Below are positions 21,892 to 33,100 of a stretch of DNA of 64,000 nt, piece by piece (the stretch's first letter is position 1; every line of letters begins with the position of its first letter). Source of the stretch: Polytrichum commune (lineage: Eukaryota; Streptophyta; Polytrichopsida; Polytrichales; Polytrichaceae); assembly GCA_950295325.1 (NCBI GenBank), contig OX485803.1, positions 59,225,554 to 59,289,553 on the forward strand. Reading direction: 5' to 3'. The position numbers and the translations under genes are program-made. The notes under the pieces were generated by a model that saw only the letters and a list, made by a program, of their open reading frames with translations, was not told the origin of the DNA and ran no database searches.

Positions 21892-22760
21892 TTTGGGTCG
21901 ACCGACCCAAACCTGTCCACTAGTGTGTAAGGGTTTATGTATGACCCTTAACAGGTTTGGGTCGGTCGACCCAAATCCCAACCCCAGTGTGTTAGGGTTT
22001 TTTTCTGACCCTTATGAGATTTGGGTCGACCGACCCAAACCCCTACCTGGTGTGGGTGGATGTACCCTTCTGAGGTTTGGGTCGGTTGACCCAAACCCCT
22101 ACCCCAGTGTGTTCAATTTTTTTTTATCCTTATGAGGTTTGGGTCGACCGACCCAAACCCCTACCTGGTGTGGGTGGATGTACCCTTATGAGGTTTGGGT
22201 CGGTCGACCCAAACCCCTACCCCAGTGTGTTCAATTTTTTTTTTGACCCTTATGAGGTTTGGGTCGACCGACCCAAACCCCTACTTGGTGTGGGTGGATG
22301 TACCCTTGTGAGGTTTGGGTCGGTCGACCCAAACCCCTACCCCAGTGTGTTCAATTTTTTTTGACCCTTATGAGGTTTGGGTCGACCGACCCAAACCCCT
22401 ACCCCTGTGTGGGTGGATGTACCCTTATGAGGTTTGGGTCGGTCGACCCAAACCCCTACCCCAGTGTGTTCAATTCTTTTTACCCTTATGAGGTTTGGCT
22501 CGACCGACCCAAACCCCTACCTCGTGTGGGTGGATGTATCCTTATGAGGTTTGGGTCGGTCGACCCAAACCCCTACCCCAGTGTTTTCAATTTTTTTTGA
22601 CCCTTATGAGGTTTGGGTCGGTCGACCCAAACCCCTACCCCAGTGTGTTAGGGGTTCTGTCTCGACCCTTGTGTGGTTTGGGTCGGTCGACCCAAACCCC
22701 TACCCCAGTGTGTTAGGGTTTCAGTATGACCCTTATGAGGTTTGGGCCGGTCGACCCAAA
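21892..22760. repeat. Array of 15 palindromes with alternating core orientation
   Basis: The 20-bp units start at 21892, 21956, 22020, 22076, 22138, 22194, 22258, 22314, 22376, 22433, 22494, 22550, 22612, 22677 and 22741. From the first to the twelfth the centre alternates between TCGACCGA and TCGGTCGA (the copy at 22076 has TCGGTTGA), that is, the unit is flipped each time; the last three all have the TCGGTCGA-type centre. In the middle of the array the spacing alternates between 56-57 and 61-64 bp, giving a dimer of about 118-120 bp. The intervening sequence is conserved (cccctaccccagtgtgttca; gtgtgggtggatgtaccctt). The array ends 200 bp before the DUF7869-type frame. Confidence 0.95.
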
Positions 22761-22961
22761 CGCCCACCAAAATATTTTTTGGAACTTTTTTTGGACTTGC
22801 GCACAATGTTGGGAGTTCACAGTGTAGTTGTGTTGGAAATGTCTTCATCCTCGGTGTCCCCATTGATCATGGTGTCTTGCATTTTCCGATATTTGATTCT
22901 TTTTAGACCCTTACATTCTTTCCATGTGTGTTGAGGTTTCATGTGCATGTGTGTAGGTGCA

Positions 22962-25900
22962 ATGGAGGGAGTTGGTGGAAGAGGGAATTTCTTCTCTGAC
23001 GACATGGGCAACACGCAATCTACATCTGAGGATGAGCTAGACATTGTCGGGGAGGATAGTTTTGATGACAGTGCAGATGAAGGTAACTTGGGGAGTCCTT
23101 CGCCATCTGCCCTTTCTTGCCCTATTGTGGAATGTGCGGGGCTTTCACGAGCATCATGAGTGAATTTGGATGTGGTACTTGTTAATGACAATGGGGTTGC
23201 TGTGGCGGAGGGTATTTGTCGTAACACACATCCACAAGATTGCATTGATGAAAACCCCCTTGGCACCGACGACGTTGGAGTTGTTATATTGGAATCACTC
23301 GTACATTCCGAAGTGAATCCAACTCATAGGTTCTCGTTGCGAAGGTGGCCGTTGAGGAATGTGACAATTGAGGGGGTTAGCTTGCATGACCATGAGCGAC
23401 GACACATCCAAATCCAACACGAGCTCCAAGCACACATTAGGCCACGCAAAGGCCTACGGAAGTACGATACATTGGCACGTCCTACTCCGTCTACAAATGA
23501 GTGTAAACGTCAAAGGTTGCTATGTGAGGAGTCTATTAGAGAAGTTGCCACAAAGGATTGTTGTGTACATCGTTGTTGCCAATTGTTCCCAAGGGATAAA
23601 TTGAAGGCCATCCGCGAAGAAATGTGGCTTGGAGATTTCTGTCTCAGATCCACCAAAAAGCTTGATGTCCATAGGGCGATACATGTGAACGGAGCGGGTC
23701 GTAAGGTCATCACCCTTGAGAGCATAGACGTGTGTTGTACGGCATGGTACACCATTCACGGTGTGTCGAAAGCGGAATTTTATAGACAAGCCGCGTATGC
23801 CAAGGAAGGACGCCGGTCTCGTCACCATAGGAATACGGGCTTGAAGAAACCAAGGGAAGCAACGAAACAAGCAACAGCCACTCTGGCAACCATCATTGTC
23901 CCCCTTGCCGATGCAATGCCGCACAAAACACGCACACTCGCAACCGGTGAAAAGGTTGTGGAGAAGGTTCTTCCTACAGGCACGAAATGGAAAGACATAT
24001 TGTTGGACGTAAACGCAGTTGGCGAGAAGGCTGGGTTGGACCCTATTTCGTTGTCGAAACTGAGTGCAATAAAAAAATCGAACTTTAGCGAATACATCAC
24101 AAAAAGACGAGGCGACAAATTTGCCCGTTGTTCCAAATGCGAGAAGTTGAAACGCCTTCGAGATGCACACACGATGGGGACAGAGTCCTATGCAGCACAT
24201 CAAATGAACTATTTCAAGCATGTGAACATGCAAGAAACACACCGTAATGATTACTACACAAATAGAGTTTTATCCATCTCTAGGCCTTTGTAGGTCCTTA
24301 CAATCATCCATGATAAAATGGACCATGCCAAAACAGCCTCACCATGTTTTGCAAATCGAATAAAAGCCACGGACGGCCTTTTTAAGCTTCCTGTATCGGT
24401 TACAGGTGATTTTGATAACAATTGCATTGCATTACCTAAACACAAATTTGTGCTTTTAGGTTTGTACTTGGGGCCATAGATGTACACCATGTGAATTTTT
24501 TGGTGTTATAGTTGAATATTAAACCATTGGGGTGGCTTTGCAGTAATGATTGCACATGGGCATGGTGATGTCAAGTATGCTCATTATGCTCTTGATTTGT
24601 ATCCGGCGGATTCAAACCACACGATAGGGTCATTTGCAAAGCTTTTATGTGATTTGGAGAAACCGCCGTCCTATTCATCAAAATTGTTATTTGAAAACTC
24701 GGGATCAACACCTCTATATGAAGCGGTCTTGGATGGAAGAGATGTATGCGTGCACTCCTTGCCGGAGCCACCAAGTGAAGATGTGATTGCCAAGAATTTG
24801 CCCCCAACTTTGCGTGTCCAGTTGGACAATTGTGCGAAGGACAATAAAAGTAGATATGTTTTTGCCTATTGGTCGTTGTTGGTTGCGAAAGGCATTTTCA
24901 AGGAGGTTTTTGTGTCCTTTCTATTGGTAGGCCACACGCACGATGATATCGATGCATCTTTTGGGCGGTGGAGCATGAAGTTGCGCGAGGAGGATTTTCC
25001 AACAATCCCATTGTTGATGAAGTCGTACATGTATTTGGAGAACATTCCCGTCATCCCCCATATGATCGAGGAGGTTCCAGACTTCAAGGCATTTATAGAA
25101 CCGTATATTCGAAGCGGAGCTCACCGATTGATCAGGCATACGAAGACACAACAATTTCGGTTCTACGTGCGTGACGATGGTGTCCCCGCCATGCAATACA
25201 AGTTGTTGTGCACATCACAAGACTGGAGCCCACCGGAGGGTCTCCTTGTATGGCGTGTTGATGGGGAAGGAAGGACGATGTTGCCTGACGGAGAGCTTAA
25301 GCCTTGCAAACCAATACCCATGAAGAATTTGGAGGACATTTGTAAAGGCATATCAGGCTTCATACAATATTGGGAGAGTTTGAGGGTAGCGGATGTTGGT
25401 GGATCGTGTTGGCTTCGTTACGGAAGTTGGATACAATATTGGACACGTGTTCGTGGCGCTTTGACAAACCTTCATCAAGATACACCCCTTACTTTAAGGC
25501 ATGGGTTTTGGCCACAAACACGTGTCAATGTACAACCTTCGGAGGCTAGTCTTTTGGGAAATGGAGAGGTTCGAGAGGAGTTTGATGTGGACGACCATTA
25601 CGTGGGGCCTGCTAGTAGTCGTCCGCCACCATCTTTCCGCATTGCAGTGGATTGTCATGAAGGTTATATGCTCATTTTGCGTCCTGGAGATGAGACATAT
25701 GCAAAGCCAGTGTGGGTGGCAAGAGCTTTGTCCAAACCAAATTTTGTAACTTCCAACCCTCATTTTCGACAAATACAAGTAGAGTACTACCGACCGACAA
25801 CACAGAATGAAGATGTTGTTCGGCATTATACAGGCTGGGATACAAACCCTAACTTTCGGTGGAAGGTGGATTCTGAGCACGGTCCATCTTGGGTAGATAC

Positions 25901-26030
25901 AGATTCCATATTCATAGCATGGAAACCACGGAAAAATCATAGTGGATCAGTGTCCATCCCTCAAAAGTACATAACTTTTGCAAAATACAACCTTGCTCGG
26001 ATCGCAGAAGAAGCAACCCACGTTGAATGA
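22962..26030 (+). pseudogene. DUF7869-type gene (possible RNase H-fold transposase), two in-frame stops
   Basis: The frame from the ATG at 22962 runs to 24405, then a 138-bp GT-AG intron (24406-24543, phase 1), then 24544-26030. The N-terminal region is acidic, followed by a basic, Cys-containing part (KDCCVHRCCQLF; CSKCEKLKRLRDAH, possibly zinc-binding). The conserved block is LTIIHDKMDHAKTASP, HGHGDVKYAHYALDLYP, VQLDNCAKDNKSRYVF, then FLLVGHTHDDIDASFGRWS. This is the signature I associate with the DUF7869 domain; the spaced Asp residues suggest an RNase H-like active site, which is inference. An in-frame TGA at 23157-23159 and TAG at 24291-24293 interrupt an otherwise well conserved frame, so the copy is probably inactive but not old. 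Confidence 0.7.
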
Positions 26031-26039
26031 GAAGTTGAG

Positions 26040-28400
26040 AGGATTGTGTTAGCATGATTATAGTGTAATATGTAATTCGACGAATATATATTACTCATAT
26101 GTGTGCTCCTCAAACTTGGGGCAAAGTTTGGGTAGAACTTGCGAATGCTATATTGTTTGGGGTTGGATGAATATCCATTTACTATATTTCAATACAGTTG
26201 TGAAGTTCATTTTTTTATTAAGTTTGGGACTAAATTTTCCATTGAAGAAAAATGCATTTATTGCATGTACTTTGTATGTTGCAATGTCTATATTTTATTG
26301 ACCATGCTAATAATAGAAATCATTTTATATGTTTCTAGGGTGAAACTAGTTTGGAGTGCTCTACCCAAAGTGTTTTTGTTGATGAAGTTGGTGTTGAGTG
26401 CTCTACCATATGTGCTTATGTCCACACCCCATAGATTTGGGATATTAGAACATATAATATATTTGAGATTGTTCGCAATATAGTTTTGGAACACGGAATG
26501 TTGTTTGATCCATATATTAATTTGAGACTAGAGAAAGTCTCAATTTAACGAATATAGTGTTAAATGTCAAAAGACCCAAAAAGAAAATGTCACTCTCAAC
26601 CATAGTGGGTGGCAACAACTAGAGCTCCACATCTAGCATCATCTCTTTCGGTATAATCGTATTGTATGGAATATAAGCCTTTATAAGTGCAAGCTCCTTC
26701 CTATTGTGACGGCTTGGTTTTTTGAACATCTTGATAAATCATGGGCTGCACATGCTATCATGTGTTTAAGGCTTGGTGATAAAGGTACTTGAGATTTATG
26801 TTCATCGCTCAACATAAAAGTGCGCTTGTGACGCCCAAGATGTTCATGTGACGATCTTGTAGTTTTGTGCGTTGCAAGATGTTGGCTCTTACCATTGGTC
26901 TTCAGTTTGTTAGTTTGATTCTTGGATATTTAAATTCTTACATGTTCGGTCTATACATTAAGTTCAGTCCTTGTGTGGGCCTTTGTCTTGATTTCTATTT
27001 TGAGTTTTTTTGGGATAAATGAGAAGAAGTTGTTTATGTGAGGTGTATTATGTCTGTTATTAACAAAATGGTCATTATATACCAAAAATAAAATAAAATG
27101 ATTTACCAACAAGATTCCAAATTTTGCTTTATATCTAGGTTATAGAATATTACATTAATGAAGCACACGATTGAATGTGGTTTCCAAAGTAATGAGCAAT
27201 TGTTTATAGACAATATTTGCAAAGCAATGTGTTGATATTAAAATGTGAACCTAATGGACACATAAGGAAAATAATCAACAACTTATTACTCTTCATAACC
27301 TCATACAGTCATTTACAATCTCTATCATAAGTCATATATCTTGTGCTAAGTGAGAGCATGCCACTATGGCTTGATCCCAAGACCATGCATTGGGTGGGCC
27401 TTCATCATTTGACAAAGAGTCAAGGCTAGCTTGAACCTTGAGCAGTTTTTGACACTTTATCCTCCTAGGCTCTCAAATGCATGATAAAAGAACCAAATTC
27501 ACCGGTACCTGTACCGACAACATTTATATATCTATTTGGGAACTTCCTTCTCACTATCTAGTGCCTATCATATTCAAATCTTCTATTTATTTTGTGACTC
27601 GATTGATAGTGAATTGTCCACAACTTTCCCCATATTATAAGCTTCATGTCAATTGGAAATACAATTGACATACCACATAGAAGTGTGGTAAGTAAATAAG
27701 TAGAAATTCAACTAGATTTTCAACTAAATCCTATTTGTATCATCATCATTATGTTTTTCTTGGGTGGTGGAGAGGCTTCAATTTGTCAATTTCTCATTGG
27801 ATTGTACAAATAATGTCCATTCGAGGATCACAACACTGGGTTCGAAACATTCAATGTTTGGTCTCTTTTAGATGCTAGGAATTTAGATTCCAAAAGCAAA
27901 ACACAACTAAAACCAACACACCCACCCACCTCAATCGTTCAAACCATTCCAAGTGAGAGGTGTAGGTGCCCATGACATGTTCCATTAGGTAATGTTTTCT
28001 ATAATCGCTCACCACATGCCATGATAATTAAAAAAGACCACCGATTTGAAGGTTGAGAGAGGTTTGAAGGTTGCGAAGTGCACTCGCATGCAACAATTCC
28101 CTTGCACCTTGCGGAAGCAGGCAAGACCCAACTTGTGAAGCACAAGTTCCCAAACTTCATACACATATTGATATAAAACATTGTGGTTCCAAGTCGAGGC
28201 TTCTAATTAGGCAAGGGCCTTAGGCAAGTTCCACTCCATATATGCAATTTGTAAATTATGCCTTGAAGCGTGTGTGGGCGGCCCTCAACTCAAGGTGGGT
28301 ATTGAAGTAAAACTCTTCCAAAATGCGGGAGTGCAAGGCATTATTCTCAAGCCCATAAAGACCAGAACTTGACAAACTCAACCATGACGTGATATCTAAG
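26040..28400. other. Intergenic stretch without a recognisable gene
   Basis: AT-rich sequence following the DUF7869-type gene. Apart from the inverted 29-bp motif at 26534-26562 I see no supported gene or well-bounded element. Confidence 0.5.
26534..26562 (-). repeat. Inverted partner of the 8526-8554 motif
   Basis: It reads in reverse complement TAACACTATATTCGTTAAAT then TGAGACTTT, 28 of 29 bases identical to 8526-8554. It lies 500 bp past the stop of the DUF7869-type gene. Confidence 0.6.
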
Positions 28401-28429
28401 AGGGTCGTAGATAACATCTTTGACTAGTC

Positions 28430-30113
28430 GACAGTGTCTGGGAACTCTTTGAGAACCGCTTAGAGAACGCGAGAACAGACGGCAAATACAAACGGCAGAC
28501 TCTCAGCGTGCCAGAGACGACCTGGCCAGGTCCGACCGGCCGACGCGTGGCAACCTTCTTGCATCTACCCGGTGGGTAGAGGAGAGGGGTCCTCAGATCT
28601 AAATGTACCTGTCGACTACATGTCCATGGCGGGAACTTCCCTAGGAAACACCCCGCACTCAGGCAGGGCGCGTCTGTGCAGTACAGTGGAAAGTGCTCCA
28701 AGGGTCTGTTCGCCTATTTCTCCACATTTCCACGCCTTCTTGCGAGCTTCTCAAACGACTTATTAGACTGCGTTTCAGAGATTCTCATTTTTTTTTGTAG
28801 CTTTAGTGCCAGAAATTTATAGATATTTTGGATTATTTTAGAGAAATTGTAAAGCTCGGATGCGAGATTTGGAGCGATTCCTCTTTCAGGTGTTTGGATC
28901 TGAGAATTTCAAACACTGTGCAGCCTTCCTCACTCGGTCGCGCGCCTTGGTGAAGGTTACTCGTCTCGACACACTGCCGATGCTGACTTGACTCTATCAG
29001 TCAAATTTTTTCTTGGATTTTCTTTGTCGGAGCTAATTGGAGCTGATTGTGGAGGCAGGATTGCGAGGAATTGGAGGTTTAAGGTATATTGCGCGCTTTG
29101 TAGTTCTGGTTTTTCTTAGAGGTTTTTGTATTGATGTGATCAGAATTGCACTGCTTTCTTGATGGCTAATTCTGTCTTCTTTCTGTTATTCAAGGTAATT
29201 TCTTGCTGTGCATCTCTATACAATTGTCCGTCGTTTGATTAGTGGATATTTCTATTGAAGTTCGTTTTGAAGACTCTGTACTGGTGGTTTGATGATGAAG
29301 ATTGCTCGCGAGAGCCAATTGCGATGGTCTTCTTGGTAGTTTTTATTGATAGTTTTGTGATCGTTGAACTGAATTAGAAGCAGACGAAGAGCCTCTATTT
29401 CTGCAATTAACTGAACGGAGAATACACAGTCAAATTTGGCGATAGTCTATCTGTCACACTCAAGTCCAATTGCAAGATTCCATGCCTCCCATTTGCCTGC
29501 AATCATTGGCTTGCAATTATTGGCGTTATATCAAACTGGATGCTACCGATTTTCTTGATCTGAAAGTACAACTCGACACGAAATATTTTCTTCCCACAAG
29601 CCCCGTAGGATCGCCGTTCTTCATAGTCATTCACTGTGGTCATTCAGAGCTTGATTATTTCGACCATTTAGCTTTCTCTCTTCCTGGTTTTCGTACGAGT
29701 GATCATTTTATTTGCGGATTCAAGCTGTGTTGTGTACTACTTGGTTTGCTTGAGGTGAATCTTCAAGGACGTACAGTCAAATCAGCTCAAACGACTATCT
29801 GATCAGATTAGAATGCAGTAACATCCACATTCCATCCTGGATAAAACTGCACTTGTTGTCGTGTTAGTAAATTTCTCAGCAGAGTTAATTCTTTCCGGTC
29901 AGCACTGTTATGTGGCAAATTTGTTGCTGATCACTTTGACAAACTGGTTCGCCTGTTGTAAAAAAAGCAGGCCTGCGAGTGTCGAGAGGCTTCTGATTCT
30001 GTTCCAGTATCTTGCCTTTCAAAGGCAGTGAAGACTCAAGGAGGTATTAACAAGAAACGTTGTGGTTGAAATTGAGAGCTATTAAAGCAGGTAACATTTA
30101 TTTGTTATATGGA
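28430..30113 (+). promoter_or_regulatory. Likely promoter and 5' leader of PLD gene 1
   Basis: Base composition rises sharply in GC from about 28430, including a gacgcgtggc element at about 28540. Transcript-like leader sequence follows, with plausible splice sites (ttaaggtatatt near 29081; attaaagcaggtaac near 30086). The start site and leader introns cannot be fixed by eye. The paralogue at 53 kb has a better defined leader intron, which makes one here likely. Confidence 0.4.
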
Positions 30114-33100
30114 ATGATGAGGAATTCACAACAGAATGGAGGGCCTTGGGGATTGGGCAAATGGTTCCGATCAAGTAGTTCGGGGCCTTCAGCTCCTCCA
30201 GAACAGGCGTACCCTCCCCCGACTCCTTATTATCCTGCACCAAATACCCCTTCGTATCCTGGTGCTAACCCCTCTCGACAAGGATCGCTGCATGAAGTTC
30301 CTTCGCAGGCTTACCCTGCGCCAGCGTCACCGAGCGGACAATATCCTGCAGTCAATGTCCATCAACCCCAACCCTTTCAAGCAGTAGACCCGCCATACCC
30401 ACCATACCCGCCATACCCGCCTCAGGGAGCTCCCTTTTATCCACCACCGGGCCCCCCGCCTCAGGGAGCCCCCTTTTTCCCACCCCCGCCCCCCCCGCCT
30501 GGAGACTCTCCATATGTGCTACGACAGCCCACCGGAAACTCCCAGCCTTGTTCTCGACAGCTCTCGCAAGGGAACCAGGCTCCGAGATGCAGCGGAGGAG
30601 CTCCATATGATCAAATGGCTGATCCTACTGCTTCACACAATTTGCCATCAAGACCTGGCTCCTGCCATGGCCCGCCAGTTGGGAGCTCGTTTGGCCAGCC
30701 CGGTTTGCATTCAACCATTGTTCCTTTTCCTTAAATGCATTGTAGAAGCAATGTTTATCATAGTATATCAGGGATTGTTAAATTTACCACGTAGTTCTTT
30801 AAAACGTCGCGGTACACTTGAAGAGGAGCAAGGTATCATCTCTGCTTCCTCATTTCAGATTACAATTAGAATCGCTCAAATTTTATGTAACCGCACGATG
30901 CGTCTTTGTGGTCGTTTTAACCAATGTGCAGTCGATTTAACAACCCCTTATTTTGAAAGCATACGGAAACCAATGACCTTCTGGTCGCAGACATGTCACA
31001 TTTTGGGGGGAAGTTGAGGACGAGTTCCCCAACACCGGAACCTTCGACCTTCGGTTTATGGAAGACATGCAAAGATTAGTTACAATCTTTTTAGGACAAT
31101 CTTCCTTCATATCCACCAAACTCCTTCGTACTTATCATGTTGATAGTGACAGCCATAAGCATCTAGACTGTCAAATGGCGGGCCCCTCTTAATTGAAGAT
31201 TCAATTGTAAGGCAGCCGGTGGTCCGTGGAACTCACTTAGCTGACCTCCTGGGAAACTGGGACTTAAAAGTCTTTACTTAATTATATAAGAAATATTGCA
31301 TTTTTTTCAATAGTAAAGATGACTGAACAGAGAGTGAGCTTTCCTCCATTAGCATTTCTTTTAGAAGCATACGATGATTCGATGTAAAGGAAGATTTGTA
31401 GAGTTTCTCGCATAGGCTCCAAATTCTCACGGGAAAGGTGGGAAGTCTCTCATCTTTTTTCAGATGAGTTGTTGGTTAACCATATGCGGATCCTCAATAG
31501 TCTTCTGCAAGTCCCTAAAATTTTTTACCTACCATTCTTGAGACGGCTACTGACACCATTGGTGAGCTCTCTCAAGATAAATTTACAAGATGGAATGATG
31601 TTGTTGCAAAAACCTAGTTCATACGGTTGCTTGAATTGAATGTAGCATTCTAGTCCGACATCATGATTCCATATCGATATTGAATTCTGTCTAGACTTCT
31701 TCGTATAGTCTCCGTCTCGATTGCAATTGGGCGCCGGTACCAGTCAGTAACTCTTGTGGGATTCGTTTTGAACTGCTCAATTTTCTCAATTTTAAAATGA
31801 GACCTATATGTCTTGTGGTCAACAGGTGGGCCTTACCAGGGGCAACAAGGATATGGCGGTCCCCAACCATCATTCAATCATTCTGGGTCCATGTATAGCA
31901 CTGATCCAGGTAATAATTTCTGTCTTCAGTTTTTGTTTGATCTTGCCAGTGTATGTATCATGTCTCGTGTCCATGTAAGTGTCCAACTTGATGAAGAACA
32001 AACTCAATTCTCCAGTTTCGTGGTTTATGACAAGACTCGTGCTAGAAAAGCTGAAAGGAATTTTAGCTATGTCATTATTAATGGCAGATCTTATGTTTTC
32101 TCACTCGATTGTTGTTTTCCGGTGGACATGTCTGGAAATGACAGGTACATTTGACTCGCCAGTTACATGCAATAATTCAGCCTTCCTCAACTCTGTGTCG
32201 GAGTCTACCCGTCACTCATTGGCCCTCACTCTGCTCCATGGAACTTTGGACGTGACGATTTACGAGGCCGTGAATCTTCCGAATATGGATTTGTTTTCTG
32301 AAAAGTTACGAGTGTTAGCATCCAGTCACCTTGATAAGCTGAAATCCAAAGCAAGTAAACATGCTCCAAACGTAGGCATCACTAGTGATCCTTATGCAAC
32401 AGTAATATTGGCCGGTGCAAAGGTGGCACGGACTCGGGTTATCAGCAATAATGCGAATCCTCAATGGAATGAGCACTTCTCCATACCAGTGGCACACTAC
32501 GTGTATCATATCTCCTTACTTGTCAAAGACCAAGATGTGGTAGGAAGTCAATACATTGGGGATCTTAGAGTGCCAGTTGAGCACGTCCTCGATGGGGGTG
32601 TTGTTGATGGCTGGTTTGATCTGTTGAACGCCCAAGGGAATATTTGCCATCCAGGTGCTAAGCTGCGTTTCAATATGCGCTATTCTCCGGTAGAACTAAA
32701 TCCTATCTACACACAAGGAGTGGGAACTGATTCACGTGGTGTACCCCATACTTATTTCCCCTCGAGAAGAGGATGTCGACTTACCCTCTATCAGGATGCC
32801 CACGTTTACGACAACACACTTCCTAATATTGTTCTTGATGGTGGCATGGTGTATAAGCATGGACGATGTTGGGAGGATATTTGTAGTGCCATCAATGACG
32901 CACAGCACATGATTTACATAACAGGCTGGTCTGTCTATGACAAGGTTAAGTTGGTACGAGACATAAATCGTCCAAGTCCTCAAGGAGGAGACATGACGCT
33001 AGGTGAACTTTTGAAGAAGAAGGCTACCCAGGGAGTTCGTGTACTGTTGCTACTTTGGGATGACAAAACATCGCATGACCTGGTTTTCTTGAAAACGGTA

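Noticed and set aside
21892-22760. CRISPR-like array (regular repeats with short spacers)
   Set aside because: The intervening sequences are almost identical to each other rather than unique, the repeats are full palindromes with alternating centre, and the context is a plant nuclear genome.
21893-22934. Open frames over the large palindrome array (repeated VGRPKPLPQC, FGSVDPNPYP)
   Set aside because: Same cause as in the intron array; no splice or start signal supports translation.
29470-29802. 110-codon frame upstream of PLD gene 1
   Set aside because: It lies in the presumed leader or leader intron, has no match to the paralogue and no splice link to the coding exons.
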